64,000 bases of DNA from Microbacterium sp. 1.5R (lineage in GTDB: Bacteria > Actinomycetota > Actinomycetes > Actinomycetales > Microbacteriaceae). The DNA lies in NCBI RefSeq assembly GCF_001889265.1, contig NZ_CP018151.1, positions 2,356,001 to 2,420,000 of the forward strand. The letters are read 5' to 3'. Under the pieces are notes generated by a model. It had not been told where the DNA came from, did not search any database, and was given only the letters and a program-made list of their open reading frames with translations. The stretch's first letter is position 1, and each line of letters opens with the position of its first letter. Positions 1 through 7,443 of this stretch are shown piece after piece. Position numbers and translations under genes: made by a program.

Positions 1-1160
1 GGAACGCGTCCCTCGCGACAGCTGTCCGCGATGGCGATCTGATCCTCGATGTGAAGACCTTCGCCAAGTGGTCGCTGGATCTCTTGCCGCCCGGCTCATC
101 ACCCGACGCCGACGACGCGAAGACGCTCCTGTGGCGGTTCGCTGATGTGTTCGGCCTGTCGTCGCGCTTCGTTCGTGACGAAGCCGAATACGTTCTCGGT
201 CGATTCCCTATCGACGATCTGGAGGACTACATCTCCTGCACGCGCGATGGGCGCGGCGCAGCCCCTCGGATGGATGCGGCAACCCGCCGGCGTCTGCTGG
301 ACGAAGTGATCTATCCCTATCTCGCGGAGAAGGAGGTCGCGGGTGTGCGGGACTGGCACGATGTGACCGCGGAGGCCGCGAGGGTCGATACCGGGCTGTG
401 GGACATCGTGATCGTCGACGAGGCACAGGATTTCGCGGCGAACCAGATCCGCACCCTCGTCAAGCACGTGGCCGAAGACCACAGTGTCACGTTCGTGATG
501 GACACTGCGCAGCGTATTTACCCGCGTTCGTTCACCTGGAGGGAAGCAGGAGTCACGGTGGCGGCTTCACGGAGGCTGGAGCGGAACTACCGCAATACCG
601 CGCAGATCGCGGCGTTCGCGCGTTCTCTCTTGGATGGGATGTCGGTCGGGGACGATGGCACGCTTCCCGACTTCACTCACGCAGCAGCGACCGGGCCGAA
701 GCCGCGGCTTCTCGTCGGCCGGTTCAGCGACCAACTGGGTTGGGCCCTCGAGAACGTGGTCGGTGCGGCGAACCTTCGGGAAGAGTCTGTCGCGTTCCTT
801 CACCCCCTCGGGGGCGGTTGGTTCAGCTTCGTGAAGACGGGGCTTGCGACGGCGGGGGTGCCGTTCATTCAACTCACTCGCGCGAGCACCTGGCCTGCCG
901 GTGAGGAGACTGTGGCCTTGTCGACGATCCATTCCGCGAAGGGGCTTGAGTTCGACCACGTCATCATCCTGGGGCTGAATCAGCAGGTCACCCCGCACGG
1001 CGATGAGGAAGGCGACGCCCAACTGGAGTACCTCCGGCGACTTCTGGCGATGGGGATCGGCCGAGCCCGGCGGACCGTGACGCTCGGTGTGAAGAGCGGC
1101 GAGGAGTCGAACCTGATTTCTTTGCTTGACCCGGCGACCTTCAAGCGGGTGGAGTTGTGA
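1..1160 (+). CDS. UvrD/Rep-like superfamily 1 helicase, 5'-partial
   Basis: C-terminal part of an SF1 DNA helicase/ATPase. The frame is open back to base 3 with no stop, so the gene starts left of the window and the GTG at 51 is probably not the real start. Visible motifs are a Walker B/motif II DEAQD box near residue 123 (counted from base 51), an RNYRNT motif IV-like segment, motif V (TIHSAKGLEF) and motif VI (GIGRARR). The Walker A lysine must lie outside the window. The stop (1158-1160) overlaps the start of the DarT-like gene, so the two are probably translationally coupled. A role in recognising or unwinding foreign DNA is inference from the neighbours; an ordinary repair helicase is the alternative. 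Confidence 0.8.
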   Translation, partial: NASLATAVRDGDLILDVKTFAKWSLDLLPPGSSPDADDAKTLLWRFADVFGLSSRFVRDEAEYVLGRFPIDDLEDYISCTRDGRGAAPRMDAATRRRLLDEVIYPYLAEKEVAGVRDWHDVTAEAARVDTGLWDIVIVDEAQDFAANQIRTLVKHVAEDHSVTFVMDTAQRIYPRSFTWREAGVTVAASRRLERNYRNTAQIAAFARSLLDGMSVGDDGTLPDFTHAAATGPKPRLLVGRFSDQLGWALENVVGAANLREESVAFLHPLGGGWFSFVKTGLATAGVPFIQLTRASTWPAGEETVALSTIHSAKGLEFDHVIILGLNQQVTPHGDEEGDAQLEYLRRLLAMGIGRARRTVTLGVKSGEESNLISLLDPATFKRVEL

Positions 1161-1798
1161 TGACGATCGAAGACTTCGTCGCGGAGCGTGAGATCACCGA
1201 GGTGCTTCACTTCACGACCAACCATGGACTGATCGGTACGGTCGCTGCGCGGGCGCTCCTGAGCCGCGACGAACTGAACACGGAGGATCTTCTCAGTAGC
1301 GTCAAACTTCTCAATTGCGATACCCGCAAAGACCCGGAGTGGACGGGCCACGTGAGCCTGTCTATCTCGGCAGTCAACAACGACTTTTTCGGCTTCTCGA
1401 AGGGATGGCATCCACCCCGGGACGGGCTGTATTGGGTGGTGCTGTCGTTCGATCCTCGGCTGCTGTCCGATGCGGGAGTGGTGTTCACGACAACGAACAA
1501 CACATACGAGGCAACCGTGAAACGGGGAGAGGGTCCTGAGGGACTCGCATCCCTTTACGCTCCCGCCGTCCCGTACGGGTATTACGGCAGCGTCGCTCGA
1601 CGATACCCGTCCACACCGAAGAACCAGCCAACGCACGTGCAGGCCGAAGTCTTGTACCCGGGGCGCGTTGATCTCACCGCCCTACAGGCAATCTACGTTC
1701 CGGTCGACGATCATATCGACGACGTTCGGGGTGTGCTGATGTCGTTGAACTGGGCGCCGGATGTCCCCGTCGAGGTGCGCCCGGAGGTGTTCCGGTGA
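1160..1798 (+). CDS. DarT-like (DUF4433-type) ADP-ribosyltransferase, putative toxin
   Basis: About 212 residues. It begins with a short helix and an LHFTTN segment (His about 18) like the NAD-binding start of DarT. It ends with QAEVLYPGRV followed by LQAIYV, which matches the region of the DarT catalytic glutamate (candidate Glu about 164). The middle has the ARTT-like pattern WVVLSFDP and a TTTNNTYE loop. Known DarT enzymes attach ADP-ribose to bases of single-stranded DNA using NAD+; activity and base choice here are inferred. The ATG at 1160 overlaps the helicase stop (TGATG), with GGAG at 1151-1154; GTG at 1157 would add one residue. The next gene starts inside this one's last codons, so all three should share one transcript. 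Confidence 0.75.
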   Translation: MTIEDFVAEREITEVLHFTTNHGLIGTVAARALLSRDELNTEDLLSSVKLLNCDTRKDPEWTGHVSLSISAVNNDFFGFSKGWHPPRDGLYWVVLSFDPRLLSDAGVVFTTTNNTYEATVKRGEGPEGLASLYAPAVPYGYYGSVARRYPSTPKNQPTHVQAEVLYPGRVDLTALQAIYVPVDDHIDDVRGVLMSLNWAPDVPVEVRPEVFR

Positions 1799-3435
1799 GC
1801 CTTCGACGCGATCGCACCCGGTCGTCAATGCTGTGGGCAGCGTGGGCCGACGCCCTCGGATTCATATCCGAACTGACATCGCCCGAGAATTTTCGGCGGC
1901 GCACCGGCGGCCGCGATCTGACCTTCCCGATGGCGTGGAGTCGTATCATAGGCGGCCGAATGGGTGTACGCGTCAACCTTCCCGAAGGGTGCTACTCCGA
2001 CGACACGCAGTTGCGTCTTTCAACGTCGAGGGCGATCAGCAACCATGGGTTCGATGTGGAGGCATTCGCACGCGTTGAACTCCCGGTCTGGTCAAGCTAT
2101 GCCCTCGGCGGTGGCCGCGCGAGCAAGGCCGCCGCGACCGCGATGGCGAAACAGCAGGCGAACTGGGCCGCAAACTTCTTCGACGGGTGGGAACGCGCCG
2201 GAGGCAACGGTGCAGCGATGCGCATCCAACCTCACGTGTACGCCGCCGCGAACCTACGCTCCGACGCATACCTGGACGATGTCATCCGCAACACGATTGT
2301 CACGCACGGGCACCCCCGCGCGATCGTTGGCGCCGTTTTTCATGCAGTGTCCCTTGGGTTCGCTCTCGACCACGGCGTAGTACCGGATCCGTCGGTATTC
2401 TCTGAACTCCTAGAAACGACCAGCCGCTCCTTCGTCGCCTTCGACCGTCAACCGGAGCTGTCGGCGTACTGGAGGCCGCAGTGGGAAAGAAAAACACAGT
2501 CGTCCCTCGAGCACGCCTGGGACGCGACTGTCGCCGAGCTCGCTGACATCCTCCGCACAGCGATGCCCGTCTGGGAAGCGCTCCACGATGCGGACGGGAA
2601 CCGCGACCTCGCGATCATCCGCTACGAGGAGCTCGTGCAGCTATTGAGCCTCGACGACGAGAAAGTGCGCGGCAGCGGAACTCTGACCGCAGCGGCCGCG
2701 GTCCTCCTGGCCGCCGCTTTTCCGCAGCACCCCGCCCAGTCCGCGCAGATCGCCGCAGCGAGACTCAACACAGATACGGACACAATCGGGACGATGGCTG
2801 CCGCTATCGTCGGTGCCGCTGCACCGAAGAAGCTGCTCAGTCCCGTCCTCGACGCGGACTATTTGATCGTGGAAGCGGACCGGCTCTACGACATCTCCCG
2901 CGACCGTCGCGTCGACGCATTCCCCTACCCCGACCTTCTTCACTGGCAGCCTCCGAAGACTGCCGTGGACGCGGTCGGGCTCGCCGACGGGCACGTCGTC
3001 CTCGCCGGGCTCAGCGCACTAAGAATGACCGGCACGCCCATTCGCAGCAAGGACAGTGTCTGGGTGTGGGCCCAGACCGACTTCGGCCAGTCGGTCCTTG
3101 TGAAGAGTCGAGCCGAGCTGCGCGACGTGCCCCTGGGTAACCACCCCGCGCGGGACGGTGCCTCGCAGTCGGAGTCTGCGTCAGATCTCGCTGTACTTCC
3201 TGGGTTGACGCTGGCCCGCGAAGAGCCTTCCCGCCCGAGCGAGGCGACGTTCGTGCCCGAGTTGTTGTTCAGCGAGGTCCTCGATGTGTCACGGTCGACG
3301 GTCGCGGACTTGATCGAGGAGATGCGCGAGAAGCGTTACAGCGATGCGTCCATCGGGCGCGCGCTGATGTCAGTGTTGCATCACGGGACCGCTGAAGATC
3401 TCGACCAGTTCCTCTCGCACCTCGCGTTGCGTTGA
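1795..3435 (+). CDS. ADP-ribosylglycohydrolase with C-terminal extension, putative DarT antidote
   Basis: 546 residues. Residues 1 to about 345 are a DraG/ARH-type hydrolase: ADALGF (18-23), metal-binding SDDT (68-71), GNGAAMR (138-144), HGHP (171-174) and the second metal motif DTDTIG (327-332). These enzymes remove ADP-ribose from proteins or other targets using two Mg ions. Residues from about 350 on are not typical of the family: a beta-rich stretch, a low-complexity linker, then a helical tail. The GTG start lies four bases before the end of the DarT-like gene, preceded by GGAGG at 1782-1786. Position directly after a DarT-like toxin mirrors darT-darG order, so reversal of its modification is the likely role (inference). 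Confidence 0.8.
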   Translation: MSLRRDRTRSSMLWAAWADALGFISELTSPENFRRRTGGRDLTFPMAWSRIIGGRMGVRVNLPEGCYSDDTQLRLSTSRAISNHGFDVEAFARVELPVWSSYALGGGRASKAAATAMAKQQANWAANFFDGWERAGGNGAAMRIQPHVYAAANLRSDAYLDDVIRNTIVTHGHPRAIVGAVFHAVSLGFALDHGVVPDPSVFSELLETTSRSFVAFDRQPELSAYWRPQWERKTQSSLEHAWDATVAELADILRTAMPVWEALHDADGNRDLAIIRYEELVQLLSLDDEKVRGSGTLTAAAAVLLAAAFPQHPAQSAQIAAARLNTDTDTIGTMAAAIVGAAAPKKLLSPVLDADYLIVEADRLYDISRDRRVDAFPYPDLLHWQPPKTAVDAVGLADGHVVLAGLSALRMTGTPIRSKDSVWVWAQTDFGQSVLVKSRAELRDVPLGNHPARDGASQSESASDLAVLPGLTLAREEPSRPSEATFVPELLFSEVLDVSRSTVADLIEEMREKRYSDASIGRALMSVLHHGTAEDLDQFLSHLALR

Positions 3436-3466
3436 ACGTCGACCGTGGCCTCGGGCGCACCGCGAG

Positions 3467-3832
3467 TCAGGCGCTTTTTTCAGCGGAATGAGTCGCGCAC
3501 AGCGTCCATGTCCATAGCTGGATCGTGTACTGCCGCGCGGGCGCCCCGCACAACTCGCACGTTACGATGCTCTTCCACTCCGCAGCAAGGATCGCCGCGT
3601 TGAATTCTTCGCTGTACTCCTCTGGGTTCGTGGACGAGGCTGCAAAGAAACTCAATGCTCCGAACTTCGATTTCACCTGGTGCACCACGTAGTCGGGTGC
3701 GAGGGCCGCAAGGTGGTGTTCGAGACTTTCGAGGAGCGGATACCAGCCGGGACTCACCTCGACCGTCGCGGGCCAAGGATCCGTGATGCGGGCCACGATT
3801 CGTTGCACACCTGCCGGGTACTCCTCCGTCAT
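3467..3832 (-). CDS. Small zinc-ribbon-like protein of unknown function
   Basis: 121 residues starting at the ATG of 3830-3832. The reading frame is open much further upstream, but that part is Arg-rich shadow translation of the next gene. The visible pattern is GWYPLLESL (29-37), HQVKSKFGALSFF (51-63), CELCGAP (92-98) and TLCATH near the C-terminus. I associate this with an uncharacterised family that has a QxKxKFGxLxFY core and a CxxC...CxxH possible zinc site. It starts two bases after the stop of the gene at 3835-4239, so the two are coupled. Its end faces the end of the glycohydrolase gene. No function is assigned. Confidence 0.65.
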   Translation of the reverse strand: MTEEYPAGVQRIVARITDPWPATVEVSPGWYPLLESLEHHLAALAPDYVVHQVKSKFGALSFFAASSTNPEEYSEEFNAAILAAEWKSIVTCELCGAPARQYTIQLWTWTLCATHSAEKSA

Positions 3833-3834
3833 GC

Positions 3835-4239
3835 TCACTCCGTCCGGGCTAGTTGACGCTGCCGGGAATGCGCTCGGAATTCTCGCCCTACGCGCAGGCT
3901 CGGCGTGACTCCCCGGTCGAAGCTGATCATCCCGCGCCGTCGCCACTCGATCGCCGCAAGCCCTCGAAAAGCAGCGACAATCCGGCGCCTCTGCACGAAC
4001 TCGAGGTCGTCTGGTAGTCGGCCGGGGATCCCGTTGGTGTCTGGCATCAGATGCATGAACAGCTCCGCAAACGTGGGGCCAGAACCTGTACGACGCCGGG
4101 TCTGCGCGATGAAGATGGCGGAGGCAAGTGCCCACTGTTCTGCGGTTTCGTCGCCGCTGAGTTCTTCGAACGTGTAGATCCATTCGACGGGCGGTGGTAC
4201 CTCGATGTCTTTCCACCAAAGCGGATACGACGCCTGCAT
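3835..4239 (-). CDS. Hypothetical protein, first gene of a two-gene unit
   Basis: 134 residues, not recognised. The N-terminus is aromatic (SYPLWWKD), the middle has a helix and GPTFAELFMHLMP, then VQRRRIVAAFRGLAAIEWRRRGMISFD, a helix-turn-helix or winged-helix-like arrangement, and an Arg-rich C-terminus with SLRVGREFR. The start is the ATG at 4237-4239; the ribosome site is weak (AAGG about 15 bases upstream). The downstream gene (3467-3832) begins two bases after its stop. Nucleic-acid binding is possible from the basic C-terminal half but is only a guess. Confidence 0.55.
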   Translation of the reverse strand: MQASYPLWWKDIEVPPPVEWIYTFEELSGDETAEQWALASAIFIAQTRRRTGSGPTFAELFMHLMPDTNGIPGRLPDDLEFVQRRRIVAAFRGLAAIEWRRRGMISFDRGVTPSLRVGREFRAHSRQRQLARTE

Positions 4240-4364
4240 TCTTGATGGCCGTCACCTTCGCGGTCGCATGCACGGGCCGCCCCGCGGCGCGACCGCCTGA
4301 CATCGGGATGGGCAGCACACGTGCAGGGAAGAGCGGAGCAGTCCGACAAGGAAAATGATTGTTT

Positions 4365-4406
4365 CGTATGGCCTCCCGAATTATGCCATACCGATTAGGC
4401 TATACG
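4365..4406 (+). promoter_or_regulatory. Candidate autoregulatory operator/promoter of the XRE gene
   Basis: AT-rich stretch with three related half-sites: GTATGGC (4366-4372), its inverted copy GCCATAC (4385-4391) and GGCTATACG (4398-4406). A TAGGCT -10-like box (4396-4401) overlaps the last half-site and would start transcription about 27 bases before the XRE start codon. Repression by the adjacent XRE protein is inferred. Confidence 0.45.
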
Positions 4407-4434
4407 AGATGCGTTCCGTCACGAACCTGGATGA

Positions 4435-4719
4435 GTGCCCCGATGGACGGAACGTATCGGCGCAGAGTGGAGCGCTTACTCACAGCGTCTCGCGACCTCT
4501 CTGCGCTTGGCACGGGCGCAGGCAGGCCTGAGTCAAGAAGACGTTGCCTACCGCGCTGGCCTGACTCGTTACACCTATCAGAAGTATGAAAAGGGCGAGT
4601 CGCGGCCCGGTGCGCCAGCGAACCCGACTCTGCGAACGCTGCTCGCCCTCTCCCAGGTCCTCGGAATGCCGGTTGCCGATCTGATTCCCGCCGACCCACC
4701 AGACCTTCGCATCCGTTGA
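4435..4719 (+). CDS. XRE-family helix-turn-helix transcriptional regulator
   Basis: 94 residues. A single HTH_3 domain spans about residues 17-84: RLARAQAGLSQEDVAYRAGL forms helices 1-2, TRYTYQKYEKG the recognition helix, and LRTLLALSQVLGMPVADLIP the closing helices. The start is the GTG at 4435; an in-frame stop sits immediately upstream (4432-4434), so no longer form is possible. It lies between two unlinked minus-strand units in the accessory island. The half-sites in its promoter suggest autoregulation. Its targets are unknown. Confidence 0.8.
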   Translation: MPRWTERIGAEWSAYSQRLATSLRLARAQAGLSQEDVAYRAGLTRYTYQKYEKGESRPGAPANPTLRTLLALSQVLGMPVADLIPADPPDLRIR

Positions 4720-4773
4720 GTAGCTCGGTGGATCTGCGACGTCGGTGACGAGTGGTGGCGCGCGTCGGGCTGG

Positions 4774-5607
4774 TCAGTTTCGTCCACGCGGGAATCCGCG
4801 GCGTTTCCTGAGGACGGAGTCGGGCGCGAGCCAGTCGAAGAAGATCTCGCTGTAAAAGGGCACGGGTTCACGTACGTTGTTCAGTCGGCCGATCGTGCGG
4901 GCGAGGAAGCGGAGCGGCCGCACCGCGAGAAGTACGCCTTGGACGCCGACCCATTCGTCCTCATGGGCCTGAATGGTGGCACTTTCGAGACTGTTGATGC
5001 GGTCGCCGCTCATTGCGGCGAAGTTCACCTGGATCGCGAGCCTGGCGTCGAGTCTGCTGGCCACTTCCCGTTGCTCTTCCTCGACGCGGCGAATCTTCCG
5101 CGGTGACGGGGCATGGCGTTTCACGAGCGCGACCCATCGAGACAGAGGATCGTCGATGACAGAAGCGTCGCCCTGTGAGAGCCGGTTGAGATTGAAGTAA
5201 CGGTCGGTCAACGCGAAACGGGTGAGGAAGGTAATGACCGACTCGGAACCTTCATCGCGAGAAGGCGACGAGTCGCCGGCAACGTTCCAGGATTCTGACA
5301 CCTTTTCCACGTGCCTTACCAGTTCGGTGAGGTCGTGACCGAAAGCTTTGAGTTGCTTCGGGCCTGGGAACGAACCGGTGTTTGCGTAGTGGTCCGTGAC
5401 GAGAATGAGTTTCGCCGTGCGTTCGATGCCGTTCGCAAGGCCAAAGAAGCCCTCGAATGCGCGCCCCTGATTCTCGAACGACAGTCGCCGAATCGACGTC
5501 ATTCCGCCCTCGAGAAGCGATTGCGCCAGGTATGCCTCTTGCATGAGCGCCCGGGAGATCGCGGTCTGCTGGCGGCGCGCAGGGGGGAAGGGGTTGCGAT
5601 CAGTCAC
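4774..5607 (-). CDS. All-helical protein, possibly HEPN/AbiV-like
   Basis: 277 residues, not confidently recognised. The N-terminal 110 residues are helical with FFGLANGIERTAKL (54-67) and GHDLTELVRHVEK (90-102), a pattern that recalls HEPN-type or AbiV-like proteins. The canonical RNase RxxxxH motif is not clearly present. The rest is mixed alpha with a basic C-terminus. The GTG start is supported by a leaderless promoter box six bases upstream. It is a single-gene unit in the accessory island, close to the broken cpaF remnant. A defence role is inference from location and the weak HEPN resemblance. Confidence 0.6.
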   Translation of the reverse strand: MTDRNPFPPARRQQTAISRALMQEAYLAQSLLEGGMTSIRRLSFENQGRAFEGFFGLANGIERTAKLILVTDHYANTGSFPGPKQLKAFGHDLTELVRHVEKVSESWNVAGDSSPSRDEGSESVITFLTRFALTDRYFNLNRLSQGDASVIDDPLSRWVALVKRHAPSPRKIRRVEEEQREVASRLDARLAIQVNFAAMSGDRINSLESATIQAHEDEWVGVQGVLLAVRPLRFLARTIGRLNNVREPVPFYSEIFFDWLAPDSVLRKRRGFPRGRN

Positions 5608-5613
5608 GAGCTC

Positions 5614-5619
5614 AAACTA
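5614..5619 (-). promoter_or_regulatory. Leaderless -10 box (TAGTTT)
   Basis: TAGTTT on the minus strand, six bases before the GTG start of the helical-protein gene at 5607. The stretch from 5608 to about 5900 otherwise holds no gene that I can support. Confidence 0.5.
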
Positions 5620-5739
5620 TCGGCAGGCGTCAGCGTTCGCTCCGATCCCGGGGGTCCGGCCGTGCTGCGTGGAGGCAGAGGCATGTGGAGTTTCCAACGA
5701 ACGCCCAGGGCCATCCCACTCTCGTGAACGGGTCGAGCT

Positions 5740-6391
5740 TCATCGCCGACCTAGCGGTGTCTGCCGGCGGCGCACGGTCCACGACGCTGCGCTCACGATC
5801 GCGCTCCCTCGCGCGGATCGAGGATGCCTGCCGCCCAACTGGGACATTGAGAGGTGGCAGAGACGCCCACCCGCTGAATAGTGCACTTCACAACACGCGA
5901 CTCCGCCAGTATCCGCGATCGCGACATGCAGTCTCGACCCGTCGGGAAGAGACGCATCCACGAACGGCTGACTGATGTCGACACGGCGCCCTGTCGACTG
6001 CAGCATCCGCTCGATGAGATCGCGCAACGACGATTCCGTGAGACGCATCTCGATCCGCTCGGCGACCCCTCCGCGTGCGACGTGGATGCTCTCGGGGCCG
6101 TTGAGCCAGATCTCCTCGATCTCAGGGTCGTCGAGGAGCGACTGCAACGGACCGAAGCCGCTGACCGCCGCGAGCACGTCACTCACGCATGCAGCTTCGT
6201 CGTCGATCACCGCCGCGCCTCGCGCCAGCGCCAGATCGTTGAACTTGCGCACCTCGGCGAGCGACCGAGCGCGCTGCCGAGGAATCGAACGTCGGATCCG
6301 TTCCTTCGGCGCGGAGCCGCTGACGAACGCGCTCGGCGACGAGGACGGAGGGCTGGATCACCCGAGCATCCTCGCAAGGATCGGGTGACAC
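5740..6391 (-). pseudogene. Broken cpaF/tadA pilus-assembly or secretion ATPase (N-terminal remnant)
   Basis: Remnant of a CpaF/TadA-type ATPase gene. The N-terminal part reads VLVAERVRQRLRAEG in the frame ending at 6391, then must shift near 6258-6266 to continue as LAEVRKFNDLALARG in the frame of 6252. The second piece keeps the CpaF N-domain signature (SGFGPLQSLLDDPEIEEIWLNG, then ISQPFVDASLPDGSRLHV, as separate stretches). Homology stops at about 5905; the frame then runs through unrelated sequence to a stop at 5740. The Walker A/B core is absent. There is thus one frameshift plus loss of the C-terminal two thirds, at the border of the accessory island. No other pilus gene remains in the window. 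Confidence 0.75.
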
Positions 6392-6481
6392 GCGCCGGAG
6401 TTATCCACAGCGGCGGCGGTGCTCCTGCGGGCGGATCCCCAGCAACGCACGATCCCCCGATCAGTAGACTTATCCCAGCGC

Positions 6482-6563
6482 GCGGGAGTGGTGAAATTGG
6501 CAGACACGCAGGATTTAGGTTCCTGTGCCCTAGGGCGTGTGGGTTCAAGTCCCACCTTCCGCA
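6482..6563 (+). tRNA. tRNA-Leu (anticodon UAG)
   Basis: Complete cloverleaf. Acceptor GCGGGAG (6482-6488) pairs with CTTCCGC (6556-6562) with one G-U. The D stem is GTG/CAC and the anticodon stem CAGGA/TCCTG with loop TTTAGGT, giving TAG. There is a long class II variable arm (TGCCCTAGGGCGT) and T arm GTGGG-TTCAAGT-CCCAC. The discriminator is A at 6563; CCA is not encoded (CCG follows). Confidence 0.97.
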
Positions 6564-6629
6564 CCGATCTGTCGCACCCCCTGCGATCGACGACTTGACC
6601 GCCGCACAGCGCACGACGACGGGAAATCC

Positions 6630-7400
6630 ATGCATCACGCCGCTCTCATCCCCTGGCTCGACCCCGCCACGATCATCGGCTCGGCCGGCCCCTGGGCGCT
6701 TCTCGTGGTGTGCTTCATCGTCTTCGCGGAGACGGGCCTTCTGGTCGGGTTCCTGCTTCCTGGCGACACGCTGCTCGTGATCTCAGGACTCCTGTCGCAC
6801 CCGATCGCGGGCTCGGAGCACGGGGTGTTCGGCATCAACGTGTGGATCGTCGCGCTGCTCATCGGGCTCTCGGCGTTCGTCGGCGGTGAGGTCGGCTACC
6901 TCATCGGCCACAAGGGCGGACCCGCAGTCTTCGAACGCAAGGAATCGGGCCTGTTCAGCAAGAAGAACGTCGAGCGGACGAACGCCTTCTTCGAGCGTTT
7001 CGGCGGCATCACCGTCATCCTCGCCCGCTTCGTGCCGATCGTGCGCACCTTCGCCCCGGTCGCCGCCGGCGTGGGTCATATGCCGTGGCGCCGCTACACG
7101 CTGTACAACCTCATCGGTGCGATCCTCTGGGGCTTCGGTCTGACGATGTTCGGGTACGCCATCGGCTTCATCCCGCCGGTCGCGCACTTCGTCGAGAGCT
7201 ACATCGACCTGATCCTGCTCGCTGCCGTCGGCGGCACGGCACTCATCACGCTCTGGCACTACCTGTCCGAGCGTCACAAGGCGAAGAAGGAAGCCGCGGC
7301 CGGCGAGGGTGAGACAGACGCCACCGAGGCCGAAGGACTCGCCCTCGACCCCGAGGTCTTCGACCGTGCTCCGGACTTCGACGGAGACGGCAAGCACTGA
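6630..7400 (+). CDS. DedA-family (VTT domain) membrane protein
   Basis: 256 residues. The frame is open upstream through the tRNA, so the ATG at 6630 is chosen; GGGA lies six bases before it. It has an N-terminal hydrophobic segment, the DedA pattern FAETGLLVGFLLPGDTLL, then GGEVGYLIG, and the conserved F-x-R-F-V-P-I-V-R-T-F-A-P-x-x-AG motif in the middle. C-terminal transmembrane helices are followed by a charged tail rich in Lys/Glu/Asp. DedA proteins are flippase-like membrane proteins for undecaprenyl phosphate or other lipids in some bacteria; the substrate here is unknown. It is convergent with ku. Confidence 0.9.
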   Translation: MHHAALIPWLDPATIIGSAGPWALLVVCFIVFAETGLLVGFLLPGDTLLVISGLLSHPIAGSEHGVFGINVWIVALLIGLSAFVGGEVGYLIGHKGGPAVFERKESGLFSKKNVERTNAFFERFGGITVILARFVPIVRTFAPVAAGVGHMPWRRYTLYNLIGAILWGFGLTMFGYAIGFIPPVAHFVESYIDLILLAAVGGTALITLWHYLSERHKAKKEAAAGEGETDATEAEGLALDPEVFDRAPDFDGDGKH

Positions 7401-7410
7401 TCTCGGTGCA

Positions 7411-7443
7411 GAAGAAGGCGGGCTGTCTCAGCCCGCCTTCTTC
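7411..7443 (+). terminator. Bidirectional hairpin between dedA-like gene and ku
   Basis: Perfect 15-bp stem (7411-7425 with 7429-7443) and a 3-base loop, with TTCTT on the plus side. The right arm encodes the last residues and stop of Ku, so the terminator is embedded in the end of that gene. Confidence 0.75.

Noticed and set aside
3833..4318. Extended frame upstream of the 121-residue zinc-ribbon-like gene
   Set aside because: Arg/Ala-rich and overlapping the better-supported 134-residue gene in another frame.
4409..4500. ATG at 4409 as a leaderless start for the XRE gene
   Set aside because: It is in a different frame from the HTH domain and meets a stop after about 40 codons with no recognisable product.
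6482..6563. tRNA-Leu as the attachment site of the island
   Set aside because: Its 3' end faces away from the island, no repeat of the tRNA end is seen near 5.9 kb or elsewhere in the window, and no integrase is present.
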